IMG/VR virus record: IMGVR_UViG_3300019458_000054
Coordinates: 1 to 44,209 of that record
Source of the DNA: a virus
Direction: 5' to 3' (one strand)
DNA: 44,209 nt
Made by a program: the position numbers and the translations under genes
In this document: piece by piece, positions 29,962 through 40,317 of the stretch
How positions within the stretch are numbered: position 1 is the stretch's first letter
How the letters are laid out: the number at the start of each line of letters is the position of its first letter
Notes under the pieces: model-generated
The model's database searches: none
What the model was told of the DNA's origin: nothing
The model's input: only the letters and a program-made list of their open reading frames with translations

Positions 29962-31787
29962 TAATGAACCCTTCCTTCAATATAAGCCCAAGGGGATTTA
30001 GCTTTAGGTGGCAATCCACCACCTTTGAGCGCTTTATGAGCTCGTAAATTATTAACCATATGCTTTAACATGACTGCACCTTGAGTATTAGAACCCTTAC
30101 CTAACATTGTAACGGTAATTGGATCAAACTTATATTCTGAATCACTTAAGTAAACTGGCAATTGCTTAGTAGAACTTTTAGTGTGGTGATAAATTTGTAT
30201 AGCTTTATGCTTAGGACATCTACTTTTAATTTGCTCTTCAAACTCTTTTAATACCTTAGCCCCCGCATCTGAAGAACCATCCCCAAACATACCCGTTGAA
30301 GATGCATCAATAATATATGAATTTTCAGGTACAGTAGTTTTAATCAAATCCTGCTGACCCTTTCCAGGTCCCCTGATTAATACTCCTTCAACTACAGATT
30401 GCAGTTTGTTTTGATCATAACCACGTGGATTAATATCTTTAGCACGAACATTACCACCAGCTTTATAACCCGCTTCTAATCCTTGCTCAAAACCAGGATC
30501 ACCCTCATATAACCATGGTCTATCATGCACTCCTCTTTCCATAGCTTCCCTAGGTGCATCATAAAATGCTGGATTTTTACGAACCTTTATATCCTTAGCT
30601 TTTACAGGAACCCAAGGGTCATTGTATCCCAGACGTTGTCTATGTGCATCTTCTCTAGCTATAGCCTCTCGCTGTTGATCTAATTCATGCTTATGTCTTT
30701 GTTTAGAACCCTGATAAGATAATCCAGCCATTGCCATTGGTAGTAACAAATTACTACTACCACCAAGCATATTACCTAAACTTCCGAATAATCCAGGTGC
30801 AGCAACTCCTGCTGCACGATCTGCAACTGCTTTTGCTGCAATAGCTGAAGACGACAAGCCTTGTTCTGCTCCACTTAATGCACCTTTTACCCCTGGACTA
30901 GACCCTTGCATCCATGATGGTAAGTACCCTGCTTCACCTAATTGCCCCATACCATAATGTGCACCTCCATGGGTTAATCCAGACATCGCGGCTTGTCCAA
31001 GATTTTCTCCCATTAACATGCCAGAGCCAGCACGCGTTAAACCTTGTATTAATGATGGATTTAAACCAGTATATTCACTAATACCAGGTGCAAGACCTGC
31101 GGTCAGGCCACTTATTACAGTTGGTCCCATACTTTCTTTGTGACTAGCTCCTATGGCACGATGTGCTAAATAACTTGCTCCTGCTGCTGTTGCTCCTGTA
31201 GCAGCTAAAGCAGCTAAAGAAGTTCCTCCAGTCCAAGGTGCTGCAGCAACCGCTATTATCGGAGCAGCTATACGAAATACTGGTTTAAATACCTTTCCAA
31301 GACTACTAAAAAATCCAAACATAAGTAAACCAGTATGTGGATTAGTTTGAAAATGCCCTTGATTGATATCAATTAAAAATGCCGCAACATCTTGCGGAAT
31401 CCAAGCAAGCTTAGTATCTCCATGCGTACCTGTCTTTTCCAATTTTTTTGCAACTGGATTAAAACTTTCAGCGGTGGTTTTTTGATATGGCGATAATTTT
31501 TTCCTAGATTGTTTATAAGCTTTTTTAAGAGGTCCATTAAGTTTGCCATCATCACTTAAATCTTTGACAACTGCTCGTTGAACCTCATAAACGATTTTTT
31601 TTACTTGCGGTATTTTAATTATCTTAGATAATTTACTGTATTCTCTATATCCAGTTGCATCATCTACAGAAGGACCACCTTGTAAACTATCTAAAGCTTC
31701 CAATTCATCTATATCAAAATGAACAAGCAACATCCGCGATTTACGCGAACGTTCCCAAGGTGCCCTTATTGTTTGAGTCCTTGCCAT
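29961..31787 (-). CDS. Probable ejection protein with Gly/Ala-rich membrane-active centre
   Basis: A 608-residue protein from ATG 31787 (MARTQTIRAPWERSRKSRML), preferred over a GTG at 31799 because AAAGGTGG lies 8 bases upstream. Residues 10-165 are paralogous to the next protein (LLVHFDIDELEALDSLQGG; HGDTKLAWIPQDVAAFLI; TNPHTGLLMFGFFSSLG). Then comes a long Gly/Ala/hydrophobic region (APIIAVAAAPWTGGTSLAAL onward) that could insert in membranes, and a C-terminal beta/alpha domain. It fits a virion protein delivered with the DNA. No known enzyme motif. Confidence 0.55.
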   Translation of the reverse strand: MARTQTIRAPWERSRKSRMLLVHFDIDELEALDSLQGGPSVDDATGYREYSKLSKIIKIPQVKKIVYEVQRAVVKDLSDDGKLNGPLKKAYKQSRKKLSPYQKTTAESFNPVAKKLEKTGTHGDTKLAWIPQDVAAFLIDINQGHFQTNPHTGLLMFGFFSSLGKVFKPVFRIAAPIIAVAAAPWTGGTSLAALAATGATAAGASYLAHRAIGASHKESMGPTVISGLTAGLAPGISEYTGLNPSLIQGLTRAGSGMLMGENLGQAAMSGLTHGGAHYGMGQLGEAGYLPSWMQGSSPGVKGALSGAEQGLSSSAIAAKAVADRAAGVAAPGLFGSLGNMLGGSSNLLLPMAMAGLSYQGSKQRHKHELDQQREAIAREDAHRQRLGYNDPWVPVKAKDIKVRKNPAFYDAPREAMERGVHDRPWLYEGDPGFEQGLEAGYKAGGNVRAKDINPRGYDQNKLQSVVEGVLIRGPGKGQQDLIKTTVPENSYIIDASSTGMFGDGSSDAGAKVLKEFEEQIKSRCPKHKAIQIYHHTKSSTKQLPVYLSDSEYKFDPITVTMLGKGSNTQGAVMLKHMVNNLRAHKALKGGGLPPKAKSPWAYIEGRVH

Positions 31788-31801
31788 ATCATTAACCACC
31801 T

Positions 31802-32968
31802 TTAATAACTAACTCTACCACCACGGTTATATAATCTTTCTGGTAGCCTTGCATTAAGTGCTTGTTGACCTATATCTCTTGCCATTTCTAAAGGATTACG
31901 GTGTTGCTGAATACCCTGACCTATTTGATCAGCATAACCACCAAACTCACCTCCGATTTGACCACCAATATCGCGAATACCTTGACCACCTAGATCACGA
32001 GCCATTTCTAAAGGATTACGATTTTGCTGAATACCTTGACCTATTTGGTTAGCATAATCCCCAAATCTGCCACCTGCTTGTTGACCAATATTACGGATAA
32101 CATCACCACCCATTTCTCTAATACCACCACGGTTATAAGCATCATAAGCAGATTGACCCATCTGACCAACACGTTGAGCCATTTCCTGTCCTTGCTGCTG
32201 TTGTTCAGGAGTAAGACCTTCTTGCAGTCGCTGATTCATAAATTGCAAACCTTGATTTGCATATTTACCCATTGTTTCTCCCCCATATCTTCGAGCAAGT
32301 TGTGGTAAATATTGTTGAGCCAGATTGCCTGCCATTGCTGGTAGACTTGGTGCTAGTTTTTTCACTCCACCACCAATCATATCAGCAACACCACCGATTA
32401 GATTTCCAACTAGAGGTATCTTTCTAGCAAAATCAACTACCGGGGAAAGAACAGAACCTATACCTGAAATAATTGAATCTAAAAATCCATAATGTGGATG
32501 TCCAGTATGCGGATTAACTTGCAACGGATGATGAGTCATTTGAACTAAATGATCAAAAACCTGCTTAGTATGAGGTCCAATTAAAGCAACTTCTGTATCT
32601 CCATGTATACCTTGATCTGCCATCTTATTTAAACCCGCATCATGATAATCATGTAAATGACCACCCCTTGCATGATGAGTTCTATGCATATGATGCTCAT
32701 GTACTTTATGTACTAACGATCTTAAAATGTGAGGATTCTTTAAAAGCTCTTCTAAATGCGCATAAGAACGCATGCCTGTACGTGGACATGTCTCTCTTTT
32801 ACCTTGCCAGTGATCTAAAGCATTTAATTCATGAGGATTAAAATGCGCTATGATCATTTTACCTCTTTTTAGTCTGCCTCCTGGCGCAAATCCCATATGT
32901 GGTGCAGCAGATCCAATCAAACCGTGTCCTGCTCTATGTATGTTTCCATCCTCGCCTATCCATGCCAT
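31802..32968 (-). CDS. Probable ejection protein, paralogue of the next gene
   Basis: A 388-residue His-rich protein. Its N-terminus shares three blocks with the 608-residue protein: IIAHFNPHELNALDHWQGKR, GIHGDTEVALIGPHTKQVF and VNPHTGHPHYGFLDSIISG. A hydrophobic region follows (about 185-215), then near-identical repeats containing YANQIGQGIQQNRNPLEMAR and YADQIGQGIQQHRNPLEMAR. It ends LYNRGGRVSY. The large number of His residues (HHMHRTHHARGGHLHDYHD) may bind metal or act in pH-dependent release; that is speculative. Likely virion interior. Confidence 0.55.
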   Translation of the reverse strand: MAWIGEDGNIHRAGHGLIGSAAPHMGFAPGGRLKRGKMIIAHFNPHELNALDHWQGKRETCPRTGMRSYAHLEELLKNPHILRSLVHKVHEHHMHRTHHARGGHLHDYHDAGLNKMADQGIHGDTEVALIGPHTKQVFDHLVQMTHHPLQVNPHTGHPHYGFLDSIISGIGSVLSPVVDFARKIPLVGNLIGGVADMIGGGVKKLAPSLPAMAGNLAQQYLPQLARRYGGETMGKYANQGLQFMNQRLQEGLTPEQQQQGQEMAQRVGQMGQSAYDAYNRGGIREMGGDVIRNIGQQAGGRFGDYANQIGQGIQQNRNPLEMARDLGGQGIRDIGGQIGGEFGGYADQIGQGIQQHRNPLEMARDIGQQALNARLPERLYNRGGRVSY

Positions 32969-33009
32969 ATTCTTTATCCCTCCTGGATTTTTATGTTAAC
33001 TTACCTGTT

Positions 33010-33258
33010 TTATGTTAAATATATAGTTTCAACGAAATAATTCGCCCAATGCCTCCAATCCTTTGTTTTAGGAAATGCTATTTTTGTAGCAAAAGGTGCA
33101 TTTGATAATTCATTAACTGCAATTAATTGATTAGCCCATCCATGCCAATTCTTTTCATCGCTAGCCAATGGAATTATCAAATTCGGTAAATCTTCTTGAA
33201 TCTGAAGAGACCAAGTCATAAAATCAATTCCTACAGGTTGTACAATTGCATTAGCCAT
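33010..33258 (-). CDS. Small hypothetical tail-region protein
   Basis: An 82-residue protein, MANAIVQPVGIDFMTWSLQI..., with several Trp residues in a repeated W-x-x-WAN pattern (KNWHGWANQLIAV; KDWRHWANYFVETI). The repeat suggests a small helical bundle. It starts in a TAATG overlap with the hub gene. I associate this kind of protein with podoviral tail clusters but cannot name it. Function unknown. Confidence 0.6.
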   Translation of the reverse strand: MANAIVQPVGIDFMTWSLQIQEDLPNLIIPLASDEKNWHGWANQLIAVNELSNAPFATKIAFPKTKDWRHWANYFVETIYLT

Positions 33259-34913
33259 TACTTTAGTGTATCCCCTTTTTCATAGAAGTATAGGCTTTTA
33301 CCTGCTTGGTAATTACCACCAACAACATTTGACGTAAAAGTAAAACTGCAAAGCCCACCTTGGGAATTTAAATCTATAAATTCCGTATCATTATTAAATA
33401 TATAAGGCCCATAACTTGTAATCTTACTTTGAGGATACATTTGCGTATTTACAGTTAAAGTCATTTGGCCGCTTTGCAAGAAATCAGTAGCCACTCGCCA
33501 ATTGTTCAATAAATTGGAATTTGTTCCATCCTGACTCCATAAATCAATCAAATGTGTCGTAAAATACGAATTTATAGCAAAATGTTGATTTTCAACTACC
33601 CTATCTACACCTTGTTCATGAGTCCAAATTGGATAAGAAAATGAGCCAGGATTATTAGGATTATCCACTAAGGTATTATCGGAAAAAATTGGAAATGGAT
33701 AATTACCAGTAGCAGATACACCAGCTGCACGGGTAAAGGGATAAACGTTAAATGGTGATAAAGGATTAATTGTATTATCGTACCAAATATTTAACGCTAC
33801 ACTATAAATGACACAGGCATTATTCTCATTTGATGTTCCCCTAGGATAAAACCACCAGATTTCTTTATAACGCGGGACTGCTACTCCAAAGATTTTAGAA
33901 CGTTGTTTAAGATTTATATTGTTAAAGAACCAGTCATTATTCATCGTGTTAGGCAAGGTTTGAACTATACCGTTATAAACATAAAATTGATCTGTACCTA
34001 TCCAAAAAAACTGCTGTTCGTAATTAACTACACTATTAGCTGAAATTATCGAAATGTTATCTTGAACTACATTGCTTACAAAAGTACCTTCTGGAGCTGC
34101 AGCAGTTTGCACAAAAGTCGCCTTACATAAACTGGTTAAAGACCAAAGTAATATAGTAGGACTACCACCACCTCTAGTATTTGCCGCATGAACAATCTTA
34201 GTATTTGTAACTGTTAAATTATTAGTTAAAGGCCAAGTACCAGGATTAGCGGCAGAAAATGTATTATCATTTCTGCTCCAGATAATCTTGCCATCATTAC
34301 CATAAGCAACTAAGACGGGAGCACAAAATAAAATACCACCGGATGCTCGAACTGGGGTGCCATCTGTATAATACACTGGATTTAATGGAGTGATATCAGG
34401 ATTACCCGCAACATTGATTAAGCCTGCGTAAATATTACCTTCTTCGGTTGAACTAATATCATTAATAATTGGATTTGCAAAAATAAGATTAGCTGGACTA
34501 ACTGCAGGCCCTGCGGGAGGTAAATAACTAGTAAAACTACCAACATCAAAATTCCAAACATAATTAATATTAGGGATAAAATCAACCACAGGCGTACGAT
34601 CAACTGCTGCTGTTGTATTACCACTTATATCAATAGGAATAAATTGAACATTTCCTGGCGCATAAGGCAATCCCGCTCTTACCGGCGCTCTTCCCATATA
34701 TAAAAGAATACCATTTGTTTGAGATACAACATATAAACTACGAACAATATCTTGATCACCTAAATCAGTGGTAAGACAACCACCTATTTTTTTAGGGACA
34801 TTTTCATGAAATCTTACCCATTGTCCATCAATATAAGATTTAGAAAAATAAAAAGTTCCATCTCTTTGAATACCATTTTGTGAATGTAGCATGCCAATGA
34901 TGTAATTTCTCAT
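33258..34913 (-). CDS. Probable tail hub/DNA-stabilisation protein (P22 gp10-like)
   Basis: A 551-residue protein from ATG 34913 (MRNYIIGMLHSQNGIQRDGT), which follows GAGG at a good distance and a 7-base gap after the fibre gene. It is a repetitive beta protein, with strands such as WKPLTN and FWIGTDQFYVYNG, and a KEIWWFYPRGTSNENNACVI block that recalls P22 gp10-like stabilisation proteins. Position downstream of the adaptor and fibre genes fits a tail hub that closes the DNA channel. The call is from partial motif memory and context. Confidence 0.5.
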   Translation of the reverse strand: MRNYIIGMLHSQNGIQRDGTFYFSKSYIDGQWVRFHENVPKKIGGCLTTDLGDQDIVRSLYVVSQTNGILLYMGRAPVRAGLPYAPGNVQFIPIDISGNTTAAVDRTPVVDFIPNINYVWNFDVGSFTSYLPPAGPAVSPANLIFANPIINDISSTEEGNIYAGLINVAGNPDITPLNPVYYTDGTPVRASGGILFCAPVLVAYGNDGKIIWSRNDNTFSAANPGTWPLTNNLTVTNTKIVHAANTRGGGSPTILLWSLTSLCKATFVQTAAAPEGTFVSNVVQDNISIISANSVVNYEQQFFWIGTDQFYVYNGIVQTLPNTMNNDWFFNNINLKQRSKIFGVAVPRYKEIWWFYPRGTSNENNACVIYSVALNIWYDNTINPLSPFNVYPFTRAAGVSATGNYPFPIFSDNTLVDNPNNPGSFSYPIWTHEQGVDRVVENQHFAINSYFTTHLIDLWSQDGTNSNLLNNWRVATDFLQSGQMTLTVNTQMYPQSKITSYGPYIFNNDTEFIDLNSQGGLCSFTFTSNVVGGNYQAGKSLYFYEKGDTLK

Positions 34914-34920
34914 AGATGCC

Positions 34921-37158
34921 TCAAATACTTGCTGGATTAATGATTTGCCAACCCACACCATTAGTATCAGCTACATTACTTGATGTAATTGTAATGGAAG
35001 TGTTAGCTATTAAACTTGTATATAAAAATCCCGCATTTGCAGCATTAAAAGCAGGTGTATTATTATATGTAACAAGTATAACTGACGATCCAGTCACAGC
35101 CGTTGTCGCAATTGTAACAGTACCTGCTACTAACGTTGATAAACCAGCAGTAGGAGCAGCTCCTATACTATTAGCAACAACAATTGCCCCTGTGTGTTTA
35201 ATAGTTCCACTTCTACAACTAGGTTGTCCTAATGTACTTACATAAATAATTGCATCTCCTGCAACACCTGGATTTCCAGGCGTTGCTATACCTGGAATAC
35301 GAATTGCTGGCGTAAAATGAGCACCAGCTGGCCCTAAATGTAATCCCATAGTTGGGGTAGGATTATTTAGGCCGATATTAACATCATTTCCTAAATTCAT
35401 AACAAAACTTGCACTAACTTGCGTACCTACGCCAATTGCAGTTGAACTATTTAAATTAATAGCAGTTGCATTTGTCAAAGAACCTAAGAATGTACAATTA
35501 ATATTATTAGTTTGTGTTAATCCCGCATTAACACCCAGTCCTACATTACCAATACCAGTCGTATTAGCATTTAATGCCTGGTATCCTATACCAACATTAC
35601 TATCACCACTAGTATTGCTACTTAAAGTAGCTGTACCCAGTCCTACATTATTATTACCAGTCGTGTTACCAGCTAAATTACCTACACCCACTGCTATATT
35701 GTTAGCACCAGTAGTATTACTGAATAGATTACCATTACCATAAGCAATATTATTACCATTACCAGTAGCAGTTGTATTATAATTATTAACACCAACTACA
35801 ACACTAGGATTAGTAGTAACCGATAAATTAGAACTGCGACCTAAAGATACCCCTAAATTACCTACAATGTTATCTTGTAATTTTGAAATCCAACCTATAG
35901 TTTGAGGCCCAGTTCCGTTAACTACAAGAACTTGCCCTATCGTACCATTAGGCAAATTGACATCTATTGTTCCTGCAGTTGTGATAGGACTACCAGTAAT
36001 TGTTAAGCCTGTGTTACTTGCAATACCTACAGAAGTTACAGTACCTCCACCACCACCAGTTGGGATATCAAACATAGATTCAGAGTCACTATAAAAAATC
36101 CTACGTTCCCCTTGTGGAATTACATAAATATTACCTATAGGAGTACCAGGGGTACCTAATTGTACAGATAAACTAAATGCACCTGTAGTATCATTAAAAA
36201 TAAACCATTCTCCATCAACAGTTGGAAAAAATACCGTAATATTTCCTGTTAAAACTCCTGTATATTGTTGAATATCATTACTTGCCTCAGAGGCAGTTAA
36301 AATAATATCATTATTACCTGCAACAGATTTATCAAGAACGGTAATATTACTTAAGTTTTGTTGACCATAACCTAAAGTAAACCATTTAGTTTGTACGGTG
36401 CCAATTAGGACTGCATACCCAGGAGTAGCAACAATCAAAGTTTGCCCAGGATTTATTGAAAGACTGACTTGTCCTTGAATACCATCCATTACTATAGAGG
36501 ATAAAGTAAGTGCACCTGTTCCCGCATTATTTATCGATACATAATAAAAGGGAGGCACTTGACCTACTGGTAATGGCGAAGGTGTTGGTGATACAGCAGG
36601 TAAAAATATAGAAGATGTACCGCCAGTCCACACCAACATACTAGCATAATCTGTAATAGCTATATTGTAATTTGATGGTATCGCAGTATTAACGTTTATT
36701 TGCGTATTAAGTCTACTTTGATTTATAGGTGGCAAAATGTAATCATTTAAACCATAACCTACTAAACTAGCTGCCGTTGCTGAAGAACTACCTGCACCAA
36801 ATTGTAAAAAATGCCATGTTCCTGCTGCTGTAGAATTATCAGTTAAAATAAAATACCAAGCCGTACCAGCGACAATTGTATTAATAACACCACCAGCAAA
36901 ATCTAAGACATTAAATGACTCTGCACCAATATTACTGATGATAAAGTTTTGACCTACACTTACTTGTCTTGCATCAGGAATAGAAATAGAATTAGCAGGC
37001 GCAATGTTATCTGCAATGTCCATATAAGCTGCAACTATATTAACAGAATCTTGATAGGCAGTTGGCCAAAATAAAGTAAGATCACCGAGTAAACTATATA
37101 GTTTATATTCTACATAGGCTGTTTGAACTGGGCCAAATTGATTTGTAAAAACAGTCAT
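34921..37158 (-). CDS. Tail fibre with adhesin-head-like repeats (fibre 1)
   Basis: A 745-residue protein. The first 350 residues are beta-sandwich-like, with an LTGNITVFFPTVDGEWFIFN module. Then a linker (TVTSVGIASNTGLTITGSPI) leads to a run of NTTGxxNxAxGxxxL repeats (residues 460-570, for example NLFSNTTGANNIAVGVGNL), the left-handed roll repeats of YadA-type adhesins and many phage fibres. The C-terminal 130 residues form a distinct tip domain. It shares linker and repeats with the 822-residue protein, so the two are paralogues. It probably binds the host surface. Confidence 0.8.
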   Translation of the reverse strand: MTVFTNQFGPVQTAYVEYKLYSLLGDLTLFWPTAYQDSVNIVAAYMDIADNIAPANSISIPDARQVSVGQNFIISNIGAESFNVLDFAGGVINTIVAGTAWYFILTDNSTAAGTWHFLQFGAGSSSATAASLVGYGLNDYILPPINQSRLNTQINVNTAIPSNYNIAITDYASMLVWTGGTSSIFLPAVSPTPSPLPVGQVPPFYYVSINNAGTGALTLSSIVMDGIQGQVSLSINPGQTLIVATPGYAVLIGTVQTKWFTLGYGQQNLSNITVLDKSVAGNNDIILTASEASNDIQQYTGVLTGNITVFFPTVDGEWFIFNDTTGAFSLSVQLGTPGTPIGNIYVIPQGERRIFYSDSESMFDIPTGGGGGTVTSVGIASNTGLTITGSPITTAGTIDVNLPNGTIGQVLVVNGTGPQTIGWISKLQDNIVGNLGVSLGRSSNLSVTTNPSVVVGVNNYNTTATGNGNNIAYGNGNLFSNTTGANNIAVGVGNLAGNTTGNNNVGLGTATLSSNTSGDSNVGIGYQALNANTTGIGNVGLGVNAGLTQTNNINCTFLGSLTNATAINLNSSTAIGVGTQVSASFVMNLGNDVNIGLNNPTPTMGLHLGPAGAHFTPAIRIPGIATPGNPGVAGDAIIYVSTLGQPSCRSGTIKHTGAIVVANSIGAAPTAGLSTLVAGTVTIATTAVTGSSVILVTYNNTPAFNAANAGFLYTSLIANTSITITSSNVADTNGVGWQIINPASI

Positions 37159-37161
37159 GAT

Positions 37162-37824
37162 CTACACCCTTGAATCTAATAACGTACGTTTACTAAAATT
37201 GTCATAAATGCGTTGCAAGTCTTCTTTGGTTAAGGCATCTTGCGCTGTTTTGTAGTATTGCTGCCATACCGGCACACGATCATCATCCTTTAAATAACTC
37301 GCAGTTTCTAACAAGCAACCATAAATTAAAATATCAGGACAACTTTCCGTTATAAAATTAGTTGAAACTGTATTGTCAATTAATTGAGGCACTTCATAAT
37401 AAGCAATCCGACAAGGATAAGCTTGATCAGGAGTAGGAGAAATCCACCAACTATTAAAATCAAAATCACTAACGTATTTTGGCCTATCCGTATCTGTAGG
37501 GGTTGGCCAATAGGTATTACAAAATTCATAAGATCTAAGCGGCAAATTAACAATTGTATCAAATCCTATAGCTGTACCAATATTTGTACCTATATTAAAA
37601 GTAGAAGTATTAAACCAACGTGTAGGTTTACGTAAAAGCGGATTACCAACGATCAATACACCATCAATTACAACACGCATACCCAAAATCTTTAGATCAC
37701 GTGCAACCCTACGCTGCCCAAGCATAATAAATAGGGGAATATCAGATACAAAAGTGGCATCTGTCCTCTTGACATAATCCTCAATCGTTGTAACTAAACT
37801 TGTATAAGTTAAGACAAATGCCAC
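37162..37824 (-). CDS. Head-tail adaptor protein, gp4-like (short)
   Basis: A 220-residue protein with a GTG start (MAFVLTYTSLVTTIEDYVKR). The segment FIMLGQRRVARDLKILGMRV and WFNTSTFNIGTNIGTAIGFD resemble podoviral adaptor proteins that sit below the portal, and DDDRVPVWQQYYKTAQDAL is a typical C-terminal helix. It sits between the two fibre genes. A second, longer adaptor-like protein lies at 40903. Probably part of the head-tail connector; exact position within the tail is not known. Confidence 0.6.
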   Translation of the reverse strand: MAFVLTYTSLVTTIEDYVKRTDATFVSDIPLFIMLGQRRVARDLKILGMRVVIDGVLIVGNPLLRKPTRWFNTSTFNIGTNIGTAIGFDTIVNLPLRSYEFCNTYWPTPTDTDRPKYVSDFDFNSWWISPTPDQAYPCRIAYYEVPQLIDNTVSTNFITESCPDILIYGCLLETASYLKDDDRVPVWQQYYKTAQDALTKEDLQRIYDNFSKRTLLDSRV

Positions 37825-37837
37825 TTAATTTCTGCCC

Positions 37838-40306
37838 CTAGATCAATGGTGCTAAATATTCAGTGATAATTATGAGGCCATTTGCACCAGCTCCTGATAT
37901 TTGTACTGGGTTACCAGATCCACTATAAGAAGGTTGCCCTCCCTCTCCTGGATTAACGCCATTATTTCCTACCCTAAAATTAAAATTATTAATCAAATGG
38001 TTTTGAGATGCTGAAGAAAAGAAAGAACCTGCTGTCGGAGGTATAACTATAATACTATTACTCATACCAAGGGCAGAAGCAGTAAATGTTACACCTCCAT
38101 CTGATCCCTTAAGATTAAGATCTCCTCCAGTTCCTATACCTCCAACACCAACCATAATCGAAGCTGCACCACCACCACCTCCAGTAGCCGTAAGAAAAGC
38201 ACCAAACGTAGAACTTCCCCCACTATTACCATTAGCACCAAACACGGCAAGACCTCCTGCCCCTACAGTATATGTTTGAGAAACACCTATCTCAGTTGAA
38301 GAAAACCATTTTTGAGTATAACCTCCTGCTCCTCCTCCAGTTCCTATATTATTGGTTAGTGCACCGGGAGATTCACCACTTCCACCACCACCCACAATTT
38401 GCACAAAGCAAAATCTCATGCCAAGACTTGGTGTATAAATACCAGAAGTAGTAAATTTTTGAACATTAACTAATGCTACTAAATCAGTACTATCCATCAA
38501 TCTCCAATTAGTACCATTAAAATAAGTCATCATATTAGTATCAGTTCGATAATACTGCACACCAGCTGTTACAGGGGTTGGAAATGCATTAGAACCAGGG
38601 ATACGCACACCACCTGTTCCTAAGTTACTAAAATCAACCGATGTACCATCAGAAGGAGTAGAAAGCCCTACACTTAAAGCTGTGACATTAGTATCCCCTA
38701 ATATTACAGAGTTAGATACTGTAATCATTGAATTATTTCCAACAGCTGTAGAATTGGTTAAATTATTAACCGTAGCAATAGAGCTATTGCCCAAAAATGT
38801 ACAATTATTATTATTATCGTGCAAAGTAGCAGCACTATGACCGATAGCAATGTTACCAGTTCCGGTCGTATTATTTTGTAAACTTTGATATCCAATAGCA
38901 AGATTAGAAGCTCCGGTCGTATTCTTTAATAAAGCTTGAGCACCAATACCTATATTGTTATTTGCAGTATTAGCATTTAAAGCACTATTTCCTATCGCTA
39001 TATTTAAAGTACCTGTGACATTTTTTTGTAAAGCAGTTGTACCAATCGCTAAATTATCAGAACCATTTGTACCGCTTAATGAACTACTAATACCAATCGC
39101 TATATTATTTTTACCCCCAGTATTAGCTATTAAAGCTTGGGCACCAAGCGCTATATTATTAAAGCCATTTGTATTAACCTGTAAAGTATTAGCACCAAGT
39201 GCTATATTATTAAAACCAGTAGTATTTTGACTTAAATTGTTACTACCAATCGCTATATTACCTCCACCGGTAGTATTAGCAGTTAAAGCACCATTACCAA
39301 TCGCAACATTATCAGAACCAGTTGTATTAGAACTTAAACTGCTAACTCCAAAAACAAAATTGCCACCGTCTCCTGTAGTACCAGCACTACCGACATTTTT
39401 ACCCATAATAATACTAGGAGTGGTAGTAGCTACAGATGGTAGAACAGCAGTACTGCCAACTCCTATAGCCCACGCTGTTTCCGTTACTCCACCACCACCA
39501 GTTGGTGTTATCCATCCTAAGGTTTGAGGTCCAGTACTGACTATACTTAATACTTGATTAAGTGAACCTGTTGGTAAATTAACATCTATAGTACCACTAG
39601 TAGTTACAGGACTGCCGGTTACTAACAAACCACTAGTGCTTGCTACTCCTACTGAAGTTACGGTTCCACTTCCGCTACCAGCATTTACCCATCCAACAGT
39701 CAAAGGAGTTGTATCTGTAATCGCTAATACCTGATTAAGAGTACCAACCGGTAAAGTTAAAGCGATATTTGGCGTAGTGGTTGGAGCAGTAACATTGACA
39801 TCTAAACCAAGGTAATTGCTAGTCGCACTTACTGATGTTACAGTTCCCGTACCATCCCCAATACCATTAATTGTAATTACAGTTTTGGTACCAATATCCA
39901 CAGCATTAATACTAATATTGTTACCACTCACAAAATCAATAGTACTCTGTGGTGCTCCTGTTGGAATACTATCTGCTTGTACATGAACCTTTTGCGTACT
40001 GGTACTATCTACTACTGTTAAATTAATATCACCAGCAGTACCTTGAGGATTCGTGATTAATACACTTCCTCCAGAAGTTATATTACGGCTTACAAATCCA
40101 GGACCACCAATATAAGTTGTTAAACCTGGTTGCGTAATAGCAGCAAGCGAACCTAAATTTAAAACTGTATCTATATTTAAGGTTCCTCCAGGCCCGGAAT
40201 CTTGCAATTGAATATTGGATGTAAAAGGATCAGCCGTTAATTGCCGTGATTGATCAACTGGTGGATTTGAATCCGGGGTAACTAATATATAAGTTGGATT
40301 TGCCAT
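37838..40306 (-). CDS. Tail fibre with adhesin-like repeats and Gly-rich tip (fibre 2)
   Basis: An 822-residue protein in three parts. An N-terminal part has two TVTSVGVASTSGLLVTGSP linkers (about 150-270). A long run of NTTGxNNIAIGxxAL repeats follows (about 310-520; GNGALTANTTGGGNIAIGSN is one). A C-terminal tip of about 200 residues begins FTTSGIYTPSLGMRFCFVQI and is very Gly-rich (IVGGGGSGESPGALTNNIGT; GGGAGGYTQKWFSSTEIGV). Gly-rich tips of phage fibres bind receptors. It is related to fibre 1 through linkers and repeats. A strong ribosome site (AAGGAG) precedes the ATG. Confidence 0.85.
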   Translation of the reverse strand: MANPTYILVTPDSNPPVDQSRQLTADPFTSNIQLQDSGPGGTLNIDTVLNLGSLAAITQPGLTTYIGGPGFVSRNITSGGSVLITNPQGTAGDINLTVVDSTSTQKVHVQADSIPTGAPQSTIDFVSGNNISINAVDIGTKTVITINGIGDGTGTVTSVSATSNYLGLDVNVTAPTTTPNIALTLPVGTLNQVLAITDTTPLTVGWVNAGSGSGTVTSVGVASTSGLLVTGSPVTTSGTIDVNLPTGSLNQVLSIVSTGPQTLGWITPTGGGGVTETAWAIGVGSTAVLPSVATTTPSIIMGKNVGSAGTTGDGGNFVFGVSSLSSNTTGSDNVAIGNGALTANTTGGGNIAIGSNNLSQNTTGFNNIALGANTLQVNTNGFNNIALGAQALIANTGGKNNIAIGISSSLSGTNGSDNLAIGTTALQKNVTGTLNIAIGNSALNANTANNNIGIGAQALLKNTTGASNLAIGYQSLQNNTTGTGNIAIGHSAATLHDNNNNCTFLGNSSIATVNNLTNSTAVGNNSMITVSNSVILGDTNVTALSVGLSTPSDGTSVDFSNLGTGGVRIPGSNAFPTPVTAGVQYYRTDTNMMTYFNGTNWRLMDSTDLVALVNVQKFTTSGIYTPSLGMRFCFVQIVGGGGSGESPGALTNNIGTGGGAGGYTQKWFSSTEIGVSQTYTVGAGGLAVFGANGNSGGSSTFGAFLTATGGGGGAASIMVGVGGIGTGGDLNLKGSDGGVTFTASALGMSNSIIVIPPTAGSFFSSASQNHLINNFNFRVGNNGVNPGEGGQPSYSGSGNPVQISGAGANGLIIITEYLAPLI

Positions 40307-40317
40307 AGATAAACTCC

